From SOIA01 sp964348015 (GTDB lineage Bacteria; Acidobacteriota; Aminicenantia; Aminicenantales; Aminicenantaceae): a stretch of 47,794 nucleotides of DNA. Shown here piece by piece: positions 9,036 through 17,846 of this stretch. A program made the translations under genes and the position numbers. Position 1 is the stretch's first letter. Each line of letters begins with the position of its first letter. The stretch covers positions 1 through 47,794 of the forward strand of contig CAYGBC010000022.1 of NCBI GenBank assembly GCA_964348015.1. Reading direction: 5' to 3'. The notes beneath the pieces were generated by a model. The model searched no databases. It saw only the letters and a program-made list of their open reading frames with translations, and was not told the origin of the DNA.

Positions 9036-9560
9036 GACTTACATACCCTTCAATTTCATGTAAAAAAAATTGACTCCTGCAGTTCTTCCACTCCATCTTT
9101 CTTGAAATTTTTTGTTATCCGCATCGGATCTTTTTCTGGCTTCTGTTCAAAGGCTGTCTCATTCTCCCTCTCTCACTTTATTTTATCCTGACTGTGAAAT
9201 GCATACAAGGAATTTTCTGACAAGATTTTGCATCCTTTAGTTAGGATTTTCGTATTATTAAATAGAGAGAGTTTGACAATGGGCATTGATAACACGTCCC
9301 TATGAAGAAGAGTTTGGCTAAGAATCACACTCGAGAAAAAAATGAATAACACAGCCTTAAATGAGATTCAGGTCAAAGCACTTAAAACAAAAGCTCTGCA
9401 TACAATTGACTGTGATCCAGTTATGAGATTTAGAAAAAAATTGCGATTATATGCTTCAAATCCAATCTGTTGGCACGTAATTTGCACTACTTTTAGCTTG
9501 TAGATTTATATCTTACTCTATGTCTAGTCTTCCTTTACACGGGGAGGAAGGAGAAGAGGC
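9036..9560. other. 525-base divergent regulatory region between activator and kinase genes
   Basis: No convincing gene lies here. It holds the sigma-54 promoter at 9471-9486. About 190 bases upstream of that is a palindrome, CAATG-GG-CATTG (9277-9288), which could be an enhancer-type site. A 53-codon ORF from 9342 covers the promoter and lacks a ribosome-binding site. I found no clear sigma-70 promoter for the activator gene. Confidence 0.6.
9471..9486 (+). promoter_or_regulatory. Consensus sigma-54 promoter of the kinase gene
   Basis: TGGCACG-TAAT-TTGCA matches the -24/-12 consensus at every fixed position, with GG-N10-GC spacing. Transcription would begin near 9497, leaving a leader of about 64 bases that ends in a purine-rich ribosome-binding site (GGGAGGAAGGAG) before the ATG at 9561. 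Confidence 0.88.
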
Positions 9561-12500
9561 ATGAAATGTCCTAAGTGTGATTTTGATAATACCGATGAAT
9601 CGCGTTTCTGCAGTCATTGTGGGACCCAATTTGAGACTTCAGAGGATATCTCGGAAGTCCCCACAATGACCCGTCAGACCCCGATCGAGGATTTCACTCC
9701 AGGCTCAACTTTTGCTGCTAGATATCAGATCATAGAAGAACTGGGGATCGGGGGAATGGGAACGGTTTATAAGGCCATGGACACAACAATCAACGAGAAA
9801 GTGGCTTTAAAACTCATAAAACCTGAAATCGCGTCCAATAAAAGTACGATCGAGCGCTTCCAGAATGAACTGAAGTATGCCCGGAAGGTGTCCCACAAGA
9901 ACGTCTGCCGGATGTACCACCTCAGCAAGGACAATGATTCCCATTACATCGTTATGGAATACGTTCCTGGCGAAAACCTGAAGAGCATGATCCGGATGAC
10001 AAAGCAGTTGAGCGTGAATAGTGCCGTGAATATTGCCAAGCAGGTGTGTGAAGGATTGGCTGAAGCTCACCGTTTAGGTGTGGTGCATCGTGACTTGAAG
10101 CCGTCAAACATCATGATCGATAGGGAAGGAACTGCACGGATCATGGATTTCGGGATTGCCCGTTCATTGGAAACAGATGGAGTGACTGGCCCTGGACTGA
10201 TGGTGGGCACTCCTGAGTACATGAGCCCTGAACAGGTTGAAGGAAAAAGAGCTGATCAGCGCTCCGATATATACTCACTCGGCATTATACTTTTCGAAAT
10301 GGTGGCCGGAAAAGTTCCTTTTGAAGGAAAGACTCCCATAAGTGTCGCTCTGAAGCATAAAAAAGAAATTCCTCAAAATCCAAGAAAAATCAACAACCAG
10401 GTTCCAGAGTCCCTGAGTTCTACGATACTCAAATGTCTGGAGAAAAAGAAGGAAAAAAGATTTCAGAGCGCTGAAGAACTGCTCGAGGAGTTGACGCGGA
10501 TCGAAAAACGTTTACCAACCACAGAAAACAAGCTCCCCAAGAGAAAACCCATCACTTCAAGGGAAATTACGGTCCGTTTCAACCTGAAAAAACTCTTCCT
10601 TCCCGCGTTTGTCTTGATTGCTGCAATCGGCCTGGGAACATTCGGATGGAAATTCTTCACGAAGGAAGCAGGAGCCGTTCCTCTCGAGGATATGGTTAGA
10701 GTGGCGGTCATCACCTTCCAAAACCAAACAGGGGACAGTAACTATGATTACCTCCAGGAAGCCATACCGAACCTCCTGATCACAAGCCTGGAGCAGAACA
10801 GGTATATCCGCGTCACCACATGGGAGAGACTGCGTGACCTTATGAAGCTCCTGGGAAAAGAGGATGTCCAGATTATCGATAGAGACCTGGGATTCGAGCT
10901 CTGCCGCGAGGAAGGAGTGGATGCGATTGTGTTGGGAAGTTTTGTCAAAGCGGAGGAGACTTTTGCGACAGACGTCAAAGTCTTCGATGTGGAGACAAAA
11001 AATCTGATCAAAAGCACGAGTTCCAAGGGAGAGGGAGTGGATAGTATCCTCAACAAACAGATCGACGAGTTGAGCCGAGAGATCTCTCGCGGGATTGGCC
11101 TCCCCGAAAAGGAGGCAGCACCTCCGAAAGTCCAGATCGCAGAGGTCACCACGAATTCGATGGAAGCCTATAACTATTTCTTGAGAGGTAGAGACGATTT
11201 CGAAAAATTCTACTACTCCGATGCGCGGCGTTTTCTTGAGAAAGCAGTCGAGCTGGATCCTGAATTTGCTTTAGCGCATTTTTACCTTGCACAGACACAT
11301 AGATTATTAGGCGACAGGGTCAAATGGGAGGAGGCTATTGAAAAATTTAAGAAATATAGCAAAAAAGTCACGGGAAAGGAAGGGATGTATGTGAAAGCCA
11401 TCCTCGCCAGCATGGATGAGAAAGGGAAAAACGACGAAAAATACTTTGAGATCCTTCAGGAAATGGCGAAAAGATATCCTGAAGAGAAAAGAGTTCATTT
11501 TGATTTAGGTCTGTATTACATGAGATTAAAAAAAAATAATGAAGCGGAGGCCGAACTGAAAAGAGCGATAGAGCTCGATCCCGAGTTTGGGTATGCTTTG
11601 AATCAACTCGCTTACCTGTACAGTTACCAGAATGATTTTGAGAAGGCCCTTGAATATTTCCGCAGATATGCGTCCGTCTCTCCCGGAGATGCCAATCCGT
11701 TCGATTCGATGGGTGAGATGTATTTCCGGATGGGAAAGCTGGATGAATCTATCGAAAAATTCAAAGAAGCCATGGAAGTCAGGCCGGATTTTCCATCTTC
11801 GTGCAAAATTTCCTACATCTACGCTCTCAAAGAAGACTATGGGGAGGCGTTCAAATGGGCCGACCATTATATCTCGAATGCTCAGTCTGTCGTCTGGGAA
11901 TCTTTCGGGCATCAATTGAAAGGATTCTATCATTATATCTTGGGAGACCTTGATCAAGCCTTCCAGGAAATCGACAGGTCGGTCGAGCTGGCCACAAAGA
12001 TCGAAGACAATTCTCTGATCGATATCGCTTACAGACTCAAGATATGGATCTGCTACGAGTGGGACAAGATCGACCTTTTCCGAAAATACTGTCAAGAGCG
12101 AATGAATTTCAGAGTCAACAACAACATAGACGATGAAGCTGTGAATAGCGTCATATCCAATTTTTACCAGGGAATACTGGATTTGAAATTGGGAAAGATA
12201 GAATCTGCAAGATCAAAACTGGCAACCATGCAGTCGACTTTTGCCGAATCGGAATCGGACATAGTCAAAAAATTAGAACCGTCCACATATGATTATCTCC
12301 ACGGCCTGATCCTGCTCGAGGAAGGCGCTGCGGATGAAGCTATGGCCCTCTTCAAAAAAATGCCTCCCCGTCAAGTCTCGTTCAGTAGCTTGGTGACATT
12401 CATGAGAAGGAATCTTCCGTTTGACGATGATCTGTATGCCCTGGCCTTCCTGAAGAAAGGTGAGATAGAAAAGGCCATTGCCGAATACGAGAGGATCACC

Positions 12501-12749
12501 ACACTCAACTTGGAAATAGGGCTGGATAGACCTCTCATTCATCCCATGAGCCGTTACAGGCTGGCCAGGCTGTATGAAGAAACAGGGCAGAGAGAGAAGG
12601 CCATCGAACAGTATGAGAAGGCCCTGGCAATATGGAGTCATGCAGAGGAAGGCCTGTTCGAAGTGGAAGACGCCAGGAAGAAACTGGAATCTTTAAAGGC
12701 AGACAGCTCTAAACAGCAAATACAAGAATCCTGCGATACCAAGAATTAA
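9561..12749 (+). CDS. Membrane Ser/Thr protein kinase with zinc ribbon, TolB-like domain and TPRs
   Basis: The 1062-residue product opens with a zinc ribbon (C3, C6, C17, C20). A PknB-type kinase domain follows (about 54-315) with glycine loop G62-x-G64-G65-x-G67, Lys84, H176-R-D178-L-K-P-S-N and D196-F-G; all key catalytic residues are present, so it should be active. One membrane helix (about 345-366) places the kinase in the cytosol. The rest lies outside: a TolB-like/FlgO-like segment (about 375-520, VRVAVITFQNQTGDSNYDYL) and many TPRs (about 535-1050). It is divergent from the FHA activator and driven by a consensus sigma-54 promoter. The FHA domain is a likely partner or substrate reader. 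The TPR sensor input is unknown. Confidence 0.95.
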   Translation: MKCPKCDFDNTDESRFCSHCGTQFETSEDISEVPTMTRQTPIEDFTPGSTFAARYQIIEELGIGGMGTVYKAMDTTINEKVALKLIKPEIASNKSTIERFQNELKYARKVSHKNVCRMYHLSKDNDSHYIVMEYVPGENLKSMIRMTKQLSVNSAVNIAKQVCEGLAEAHRLGVVHRDLKPSNIMIDREGTARIMDFGIARSLETDGVTGPGLMVGTPEYMSPEQVEGKRADQRSDIYSLGIILFEMVAGKVPFEGKTPISVALKHKKEIPQNPRKINNQVPESLSSTILKCLEKKKEKRFQSAEELLEELTRIEKRLPTTENKLPKRKPITSREITVRFNLKKLFLPAFVLIAAIGLGTFGWKFFTKEAGAVPLEDMVRVAVITFQNQTGDSNYDYLQEAIPNLLITSLEQNRYIRVTTWERLRDLMKLLGKEDVQIIDRDLGFELCREEGVDAIVLGSFVKAEETFATDVKVFDVETKNLIKSTSSKGEGVDSILNKQIDELSREISRGIGLPEKEAAPPKVQIAEVTTNSMEAYNYFLRGRDDFEKFYYSDARRFLEKAVELDPEFALAHFYLAQTHRLLGDRVKWEEAIEKFKKYSKKVTGKEGMYVKAILASMDEKGKNDEKYFEILQEMAKRYPEEKRVHFDLGLYYMRLKKNNEAEAELKRAIELDPEFGYALNQLAYLYSYQNDFEKALEYFRRYASVSPGDANPFDSMGEMYFRMGKLDESIEKFKEAMEVRPDFPSSCKISYIYALKEDYGEAFKWADHYISNAQSVVWESFGHQLKGFYHYILGDLDQAFQEIDRSVELATKIEDNSLIDIAYRLKIWICYEWDKIDLFRKYCQERMNFRVNNNIDDEAVNSVISNFYQGILDLKLGKIESARSKLATMQSTFAESESDIVKKLEPSTYDYLHGLILLEEGAADEAMALFKKMPPRQVSFSSLVTFMRRNLPFDDDLYALAFLKKGEIEKAIAEYERITTLNLEIGLDRPLIHPMSRYRLARLYEETGQREKAIEQYEKALAIWSHAEEGLFEVEDARKKLESLKADSSKQQIQESCDTKN

Positions 12750-13030
12750 ATTGTTTGGGTCCTGAGTTCATTCCTTTTTAAAAAATCCTCGCTCTGTAAA
12801 TCAGTCGTCTTCATCCAGACAACATGACTCACTTATCTTCTTAGAATTGCTTCATGAACGGATATGATATTGATCGTGTAATCCCTTGTGTGAAAACCAA
12901 ATCCTTCGAAAGACGTATTTTATTTTGAGGATGCCCAAAAGGAGAGTTTTTTCTCCTATGAGACTGATTTGACCCGGATTGTGTCCTGTGGTAATTTTGT
13001 TCTCAAAAAACAGTCATAAGGAGAATAGAT

Positions 13031-13912
13031 TTGGAACAAGCTAAACCGAAATCTTCAAGCTCCACAAAAAAATGGCTTATCGGCTGTGGAATCGGCTGCG
13101 GCGCTGTCCTGTTAATCGTGATCATCCTGGTTATGGGAGGTTTCTTCTACATAAGAAATATCGTAGAGGGCTTTAAAAGCTCGGAAGTTCTTATGGACAC
13201 TCTGGTTGAACAACACGGTCAAATTCAAGAATACAGCCCCTCCCCGGATGGTGAAATCAAGCCGGACCGTTTAGAAGCTTTTCTGGCTGTCAGAGATGCG
13301 ATAATTCCTGCACGAGAAGAACTGGAAATGTCTCTCCGAATTCTCCAGGACAGAGACGAGGAGGGGCTCAGTGAGGAAGAGCGTGGAGGCGTGATCAAAA
13401 AAATCACGACAGGTTTTGGAATGATATCCCAGATAGCAGACTTTCATAAAGCTCGAATTCAAGCGCTTTTAGATTCGGGCATGGGGATGGGCGAGTATTA
13501 TTACATTTATGCGATCGTGTATTATTCATGGCTGGAGAAATCCGTGTTGGATGGCCATGATTTCCAAATCAGGGGAGACGACGAGGGCTTCAGGTTTAAC
13601 GAGTGGCAAGATGAAGAATCAGAGGAGATCCGACGCGACATGACCCTCAGATGGCTCCACAGAATAATTCTGCCCATGCTCAAAAACCAGTACCAAAAAA
13701 TGAGTGAAAGCGATTTTCGGGGAGTTTCAAAGCAGTGGCAGGAAGCCCTGGGAGCGGAGATCGAAGCCATGGAATCGAACCGATACCGCATGGTCTGGCA
13801 AGACGGACTTCCTGAAGTCACAAAAAGATCTCTGGAGCCTTTCAGACAAAGGCTGGACGCCAGCTACAGCCCTTTGACCAATGGCGTGGAAATGGCTCTG
13901 GAAAGAAGATAA
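13031..13912 (+). CDS. Hypothetical single-pass membrane protein
   Basis: The 293-residue product has a short polar N-terminus and one strong membrane helix (about 15-40, with GCGIGCG at its start). A charged, helix-rich extracytoplasmic domain with no known motif follows. The start is TTG, supported by AAGGAG seven bases upstream. It lies about 280 bases after the kinase gene on the same strand, and no terminator was seen between them, so read-through from the kinase transcript is possible. It is 38 bases before a radical SAM gene. I do not recognise a family. Confidence 0.8.
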   Translation: MEQAKPKSSSSTKKWLIGCGIGCGAVLLIVIILVMGGFFYIRNIVEGFKSSEVLMDTLVEQHGQIQEYSPSPDGEIKPDRLEAFLAVRDAIIPAREELEMSLRILQDRDEEGLSEEERGGVIKKITTGFGMISQIADFHKARIQALLDSGMGMGEYYYIYAIVYYSWLEKSVLDGHDFQIRGDDEGFRFNEWQDEESEEIRRDMTLRWLHRIILPMLKNQYQKMSESDFRGVSKQWQEALGAEIEAMESNRYRMVWQDGLPEVTKRSLEPFRQRLDASYSPLTNGVEMALERR

Positions 13913-13950
13913 TCAAAACCCATCCTTCATTTTAACGAAGAAAGAGAAAC

Positions 13951-14871
13951 ATGTACGATTTTCCTCCTTACAGACCTCCCAATGAAGCGGGAAGTGCGCT
14001 CATCCGGATCACCAGAGGCTGTCCATGGAACAGGTGCACTTTCTGTTTCATGTACAAAGACATTCGATTCGAGACCAAGTCCCTTGAAGAAATCAGGAAA
14101 GACGTGAATACAGCCAGACAGATCTACAAATCTGTAGAATCCATATTCCTCGGCGACAGTGACAATCTCGTCCATAAAGAATTACCGGAGATCGTGAAGA
14201 TCATCAGAGAGGCATTTCCCGAAGCGAAGAGGATAACCGCTTATGCCAGAGCCAAAACCATCAAAAAAAGAAAGATGGAATTCTTGAGCGATGTCCGAAA
14301 AGCGGGCCTCGACAGACTTCACATCGGCCTGGAATCCGGAGATGAAGTTGTCCTCGGTTGGCTGTGTAAAGGAGTCAAACCTGAAGAAATAATCGAGGCT
14401 GGACTGAGAGCCCGGAAAGCGGGTTTTGAGGTGTCTTTTTATGTTCTGAGCGGAGCCGGGGGCCGGAAAAGGTGGAAGGAACATGCAGTGAACAGCGCAA
14501 AAGTTATTAATGCGGCAAAGCCAAATTTTATTCGTTTGAGAACATTGACTCTCAAAAAGGGAACTCCTTTGAAGAAAACGCTGGAAAGAGGTGAATTCGA
14601 AACCACTCCACCTCTAAAACGGCTCAAAGAAGTGCGGCTTTTTGTAAAAGAACTCACGGTTCATAAGTGCTATCTGGCCAGCGATCATGTGACAAATTAC
14701 CTCTGGGCCAGGGGAACTGCTGTTTACGGAGGGATTGCCGGCGTTCTGCCCGAAGATAAAGAAACTATGCTCCAGACGGTGGACAAAGCCATAGAGTTCG
14801 TTGAAACGACTGATGCAGAAGTTAAGGATTCTAATCAGCTCTACGAGGAAGGGTACCTTACGGCTTTATAA
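13951..14871 (+). CDS. Radical SAM protein (COG1032-like) with CX4CX2C cluster motif
   Basis: The 306-residue product carries the iron-sulfur motif near its start: RGCPWNRCTFC gives C24, C29 and C32, that is C-X4-C-X2-C instead of the usual C-X3-C-X2-C. Further radical SAM features are IFLGDSDNL, RLHIGLESGDEVVL (SAM-contacting region) and a TIM-barrel-like length. There is no B12-binding domain. It should bind a [4Fe-4S] cluster and cleave SAM to make a 5'-deoxyadenosyl radical; the substrate is unknown. It follows the membrane protein gene by 38 bases and is convergent with the DUF4177-like gene. Confidence 0.88.
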   Translation: MYDFPPYRPPNEAGSALIRITRGCPWNRCTFCFMYKDIRFETKSLEEIRKDVNTARQIYKSVESIFLGDSDNLVHKELPEIVKIIREAFPEAKRITAYARAKTIKKRKMEFLSDVRKAGLDRLHIGLESGDEVVLGWLCKGVKPEEIIEAGLRARKAGFEVSFYVLSGAGGRKRWKEHAVNSAKVINAAKPNFIRLRTLTLKKGTPLKKTLERGEFETTPPLKRLKEVRLFVKELTVHKCYLASDHVTNYLWARGTAVYGGIAGVLPEDKETMLQTVDKAIEFVETTDAEVKDSNQLYEEGYLTAL

Positions 14872-14883
14872 TGCTGGAATAAA

Positions 14884-15093
14884 TTATTCAGGTCCTTCGG
14901 TATCTTTCTTAAAGATCAAGGTAAAGACCTTTTTCGCATCTCGATCAGAAACGAATCTCTCATCCGGAACGATTTTATCCAGACGATACCCTTTGCTGGC
15001 AAAGGCATTGAGAACATTTGTGAGCTCTCTGTCGCTGTTTTGTATATCTTCAAACTTTTGACTCAAGTGGACTGTTTTCGCCTGATAATCCAT
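14884..15093 (-). CDS. Small DUF4177-like protein
   Basis: About 69 residues. The pattern of a helix (LTNVLNAFASKGYRLDKIVP) followed by strands (KKVFTLIFKK) resembles the DUF4177 fold, whose function is unknown. I chose the ATG at 15093 (MDYQAK) over the ATG four codons upstream because GGAGAAGG lies immediately before it. It is convergent with the radical SAM gene, with 12 bases between the stops. Confidence 0.6.
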   Translation of the reverse strand: MDYQAKTVHLSQKFEDIQNSDRELTNVLNAFASKGYRLDKIVPDERFVSDRDAKKVFTLIFKKDTEGPE

Positions 15094-15235
15094 TTCCTTC
15101 TCCATGCATAAAGTTGAATGTATTATAACATAGTAGGGAAGAATATTTAAGTGCCATTTCTCTTACTCCTATCCAATACACATAATATTTGTAAAGAAAA
15201 AATATGGTTAGTGTCCCGATAATGAATGCGTTATA

Positions 15236-15802
15236 ATGGAAGTGGCGAATACGGACGCGAAACCCATGAAAAAACGGAAAACATTCCTGAGTGTCCTTTT
15301 TCGACTGATATTTCTCGGAATGCTCTCGATGCATATGCTGGAGGCTGTCAGCCTTCTCAAATCTTCTGAAATACTTTCAAAAAAACCCGCCAGTAAAAAG
15401 ACAACCGAGGAAATCCTGAAAGATATACATAAGGAAGTTTTAGACTTGGGCAGAAGAAAGGATGAATATTTTATAAAGCGTGAATTCCATTTTGACCTGG
15501 ATGAGAATCCGACAAACAGCGAAGAACATATCGTTGTTCTGATTTACGAGACAAAAGATACAGAAAAAATGATAGTCCAGGTGACTTATTTCGAAGCAGA
15601 AGGGCCAAAGTATTCCATAAAATATGCCAAAGATATTAAAATAGTCTCCTGCATTTTAGAGGCAGAAAAATTAGAGATCGAAAAATGTGATTTCAGCAAG
15701 AAAGAAATGAAACCCTTGATGGCAGATATCCTGAAGGGAATTCAGGAAGAAAAGAAGCTCTACAAACTTATCGATAAGCACGGCATTCGTTCGAACAACT
15801 AG
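15236..15802 (+). CDS. Hypothetical secreted or membrane-anchored protein
   Basis: The 188-residue product has a basic N-terminus and a hydrophobic stretch (LSVLFRLIFLGMLSMHML), suggesting a signal anchor. The charged domain that follows has alternating strands, and no family was recognised. The start is uncertain: the upstream ATG at 15236 overlaps a TATAAT-like sequence, and the in-frame ATG at 15266 (MKKRKT) would give a more typical signal sequence. Neither has a clear ribosome-binding site. Its stop codon overlaps the stop of the convergent SplB-like gene in the sequence CTAG. Confidence 0.65.
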   Translation: MEVANTDAKPMKKRKTFLSVLFRLIFLGMLSMHMLEAVSLLKSSEILSKKPASKKTTEEILKDIHKEVLDLGRRKDEYFIKREFHFDLDENPTNSEEHIVVLIYETKDTEKMIVQVTYFEAEGPKYSIKYAKDIKIVSCILEAEKLEIEKCDFSKKEMKPLMADILKGIQEEKKLYKLIDKHGIRSNN

Positions 15803-16575
15803 AACAAGGCTTCGAATTTTATACTCCTCCTTTTTAACTCGGTGATGAGTCTTTTTCTGTATTCCAAGAAAAACGTGTTCGTTGCGGCTTCCTCGAGACC
15901 CATTCGAAGATAAAAGGCTTTTATGGTCCTCATATAGTTCATCTTATCGATCAGAATCCTGTCCACTTTTCCAGAAAGACGTTCTATGAGTTTTTCCGGA
16001 TTTCCAGGGAGAAGGGGGCCGATGAAAGCGAAAGTCCCGATTCCTGCGTCATGAATTCTTTCGAGCGCCTGAATCCTGTCGGCAACACTCGATGCCGCGG
16101 GTTCGAACACTTTGGCTGTCTTTTCATCATCTGTCGTAACGGTCATCCCTACCTCAATTTTCTCGAACTTCAAGAAGACGTCGAGGTCACGGAGGACCAG
16201 CTTCGATTTTGTCTGCACGTTGACAGGAAACTTCTTGTGGGCTAATTCGATCAAGCATTGTCTTGTGAGTTTGTAATGGGCTTCCAGGGGTTGATACGGA
16301 TCGCACACGGAGGATACCCAGACTGTTCCTTTCTTGGCTTTCTCTAACTGTTTTTTCAAAAGCTCTGGAGCATTGATCTTCACGTCCACAAACTCTCCCC
16401 ATGGCTCCTCGTGTCCCGAATACCGCCGCATGAACAGATTCGCGTAACAGTAGACACAGTTGAACTCACATCCGGTGTAGGGATTCACGCAGTAATCGAA
16501 GACTTTAGATTTGTTGAGAATACTTTTCGCCTGGATCTCTCTGACAATCACAGCTCTGCAATTCTCTCCTTTCAC
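15799..16575 (-). CDS. SPL-family radical SAM protein (spore photoproduct lyase-like)
   Basis: The 258-residue product has the canonical cluster motif C36-EFN-C40-VY-C43 within NPYTGCEFNCVYCYA, typical of the SplB/Rv2578c-like family. WVSSVCDPYQPLE and VGMTVTTDDE are also family-like. True spore photoproduct lyase repairs thymine dimers in spores; most relatives outside spore formers have unknown substrates, and nothing here shows spore formation. The start shown is GTG at 16575. GTG at 16551 (VIVREIQAKS) better matches where family members begin, but its spacing to AAAGGAGAG is long. It overlaps the convergent gene by four bases. Confidence 0.85.
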   Translation of the reverse strand: MKGENCRAVIVREIQAKSILNKSKVFDYCVNPYTGCEFNCVYCYANLFMRRYSGHEEPWGEFVDVKINAPELLKKQLEKAKKGTVWVSSVCDPYQPLEAHYKLTRQCLIELAHKKFPVNVQTKSKLVLRDLDVFLKFEKIEVGMTVTTDDEKTAKVFEPAASSVADRIQALERIHDAGIGTFAFIGPLLPGNPEKLIERLSGKVDRILIDKMNYMRTIKAFYLRMGLEEAATNTFFLEYRKRLITELKRRSIKFEALF

Positions 16576-16920
16576 CTATGATAATTAAATTCGATGCAGA
16601 TTCGATTATAACGTCATCTTTTTACCCTTTCAAATAGACTCCATGATTTTATACCGAGATCCGAATTTTTCGCGGTTGAATTTCTGTGGCATATAAAATC
16701 ACTTCCGATTCGGAACAATTCCCTTACATCCAAACGCTACATTCTTGACATGGACACCAATTCGTGTTGACATTCAATTTTTGATTGAATAGAATCGGCA
16801 GGAACAATCTGTCAGTGACATATCGAAGCAGAGACGCTGACAGGGGAAATCAAACGCTACGCATTCGAGATGTTGAATTTGTCAACGAAGATCATCTTCA
16901 AAACCACATAGGAGGGAATA
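16576..16920. other. 345-base intergenic region with promoter and short direct repeat
   Basis: No gene was found. It holds the sigma-70 promoter at 16767-16795. The 10-base sequence CAAACGCTAC occurs twice (16731-16740 and 16851-16860), once before the promoter and once in the transcribed leader. Confidence 0.5.
16767..16795 (+). promoter_or_regulatory. Sigma-70-like promoter for the membrane-protein operon
   Basis: TTGACA, 17 bases, TAGAAT. It is close to consensus and is followed by a leader of about 118 bases to the ATG at 16921. Confidence 0.7.
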
Positions 16921-17352
16921 ATGCCTGAGGAACAAAAGCCTGTACGAGTAGTTGTCGATCCTAAAACGCAGGTTTCTGGACCATCCATCGGACTTCTTGC
17001 CACAGGAATCGTGGGAGGAATTTTTAGTTTTCTCGGTCTGATCATGAGCTTTATGGGAACGAGTGTCAGCTCGATCTTGGCTGACAGGTTCGAGGATTTC
17101 GATGACCAGTACACACAGATTTTTGAAGGAGCTGCGGGCATAGCCAGTTCTCTCATCGGCATTCTGGTGGCAGCATTCATAATCTATGCCGCTCTCAGGA
17201 TGAAAGAACTCAATCAGTACGGACTGTGCATGGTTGCCAGCATTCTCGCCATGATTCCCTGTATTAGTCCCTGCTGCATCATCGGCCTGCCCATCGGCAT
17301 CTGGTGTCTGGTTGTCCTGACAAAGCCGGAGATCAAAGAAGCATTCCATTAA
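16921..17352 (+). CDS. Small multi-pass membrane protein
   Basis: The 143-residue product has a polar N-terminus of about 18 residues and then four hydrophobic segments (about 22-45, 70-92, 100-113, 115-130). The last two are Cys/Gly/Ile-rich (IPCISPCCIIGLPIGIW). The ending LVVLTKPEIKEAFH is typical of a group of small uncharacterised membrane proteins. AGGAGG lies nine bases before the ATG. The DUF2752 gene follows 38 bases downstream, so the two are probably co-transcribed from the promoter at 16767-16795. Confidence 0.85.
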   Translation: MPEEQKPVRVVVDPKTQVSGPSIGLLATGIVGGIFSFLGLIMSFMGTSVSSILADRFEDFDDQYTQIFEGAAGIASSLIGILVAAFIIYAALRMKELNQYGLCMVASILAMIPCISPCCIIGLPIGIWCLVVLTKPEIKEAFH

Positions 17353-17390
17353 GCGATTAAGCTCTGTTTTATTTTGGCACTGACTGGCCG

Positions 17391-17843
17391 ATGAAGCCAG
17401 GAGGAGAATCTTCGCAAAGAAAGGGGGCACTCCTCCCCAACCTCATAATTCTCATCGTCTGCTCAGTCATTCTGGGCGGAGCTCTGATTTCCACTCCTCC
17501 GACGAGCGATAATCCTTACATGCGCATTGGCGGGATCACTCTGCCAGGCATATGCATATTCAACGGGATGACCGGACTGCCGTGTCCGGGTTGCGGCCTC
17601 ACACGCTCCTTTGTTGCCGCGGCACACGGAGACCTGGCGTCAAGCTTTTCGCATCACCGGCTTGGCCTTCTGACTCTGTACTACATTTTCCTTCAATTCG
17701 TTTTTAACCTGGCCTATATCACCATTCCAGGTTGGAGAAAATCTCTGACTCGCCCGATGAAGATCCTTCACCGCGGCATCGTTGTTCTTGCTGTTTTGTT
17801 TGTGCTGAATTGGATCCTGACCCTTATCCTGATCCTCACCTGA
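17391..17843 (+). CDS. DUF2752 membrane protein
   Basis: The 150-residue product has three predicted membrane helices and the DUF2752 signature C-P-G-C-G-L-T-R-S followed by a segment ending in HHRLG. The function of DUF2752 is unknown; the CPGCG motif could bind metal. No good ribosome-binding site precedes the ATG, so coupling to the upstream membrane-protein gene is likely. It is convergent with the GH109-like gene, three bases from stop to stop. Confidence 0.88.
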   Translation: MKPGGESSQRKGALLPNLIILIVCSVILGGALISTPPTSDNPYMRIGGITLPGICIFNGMTGLPCPGCGLTRSFVAAAHGDLASSFSHHRLGLLTLYYIFLQFVFNLAYITIPGWRKSLTRPMKILHRGIVVLAVLFVLNWILTLILILT

Positions 17844-17846
17844 GCC

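Noticed and set aside
9342..9503. A 53-codon frame before the kinase gene
   Set aside because: No ribosome-binding site, no recognisable motif, and it overlaps the consensus sigma-54 promoter.
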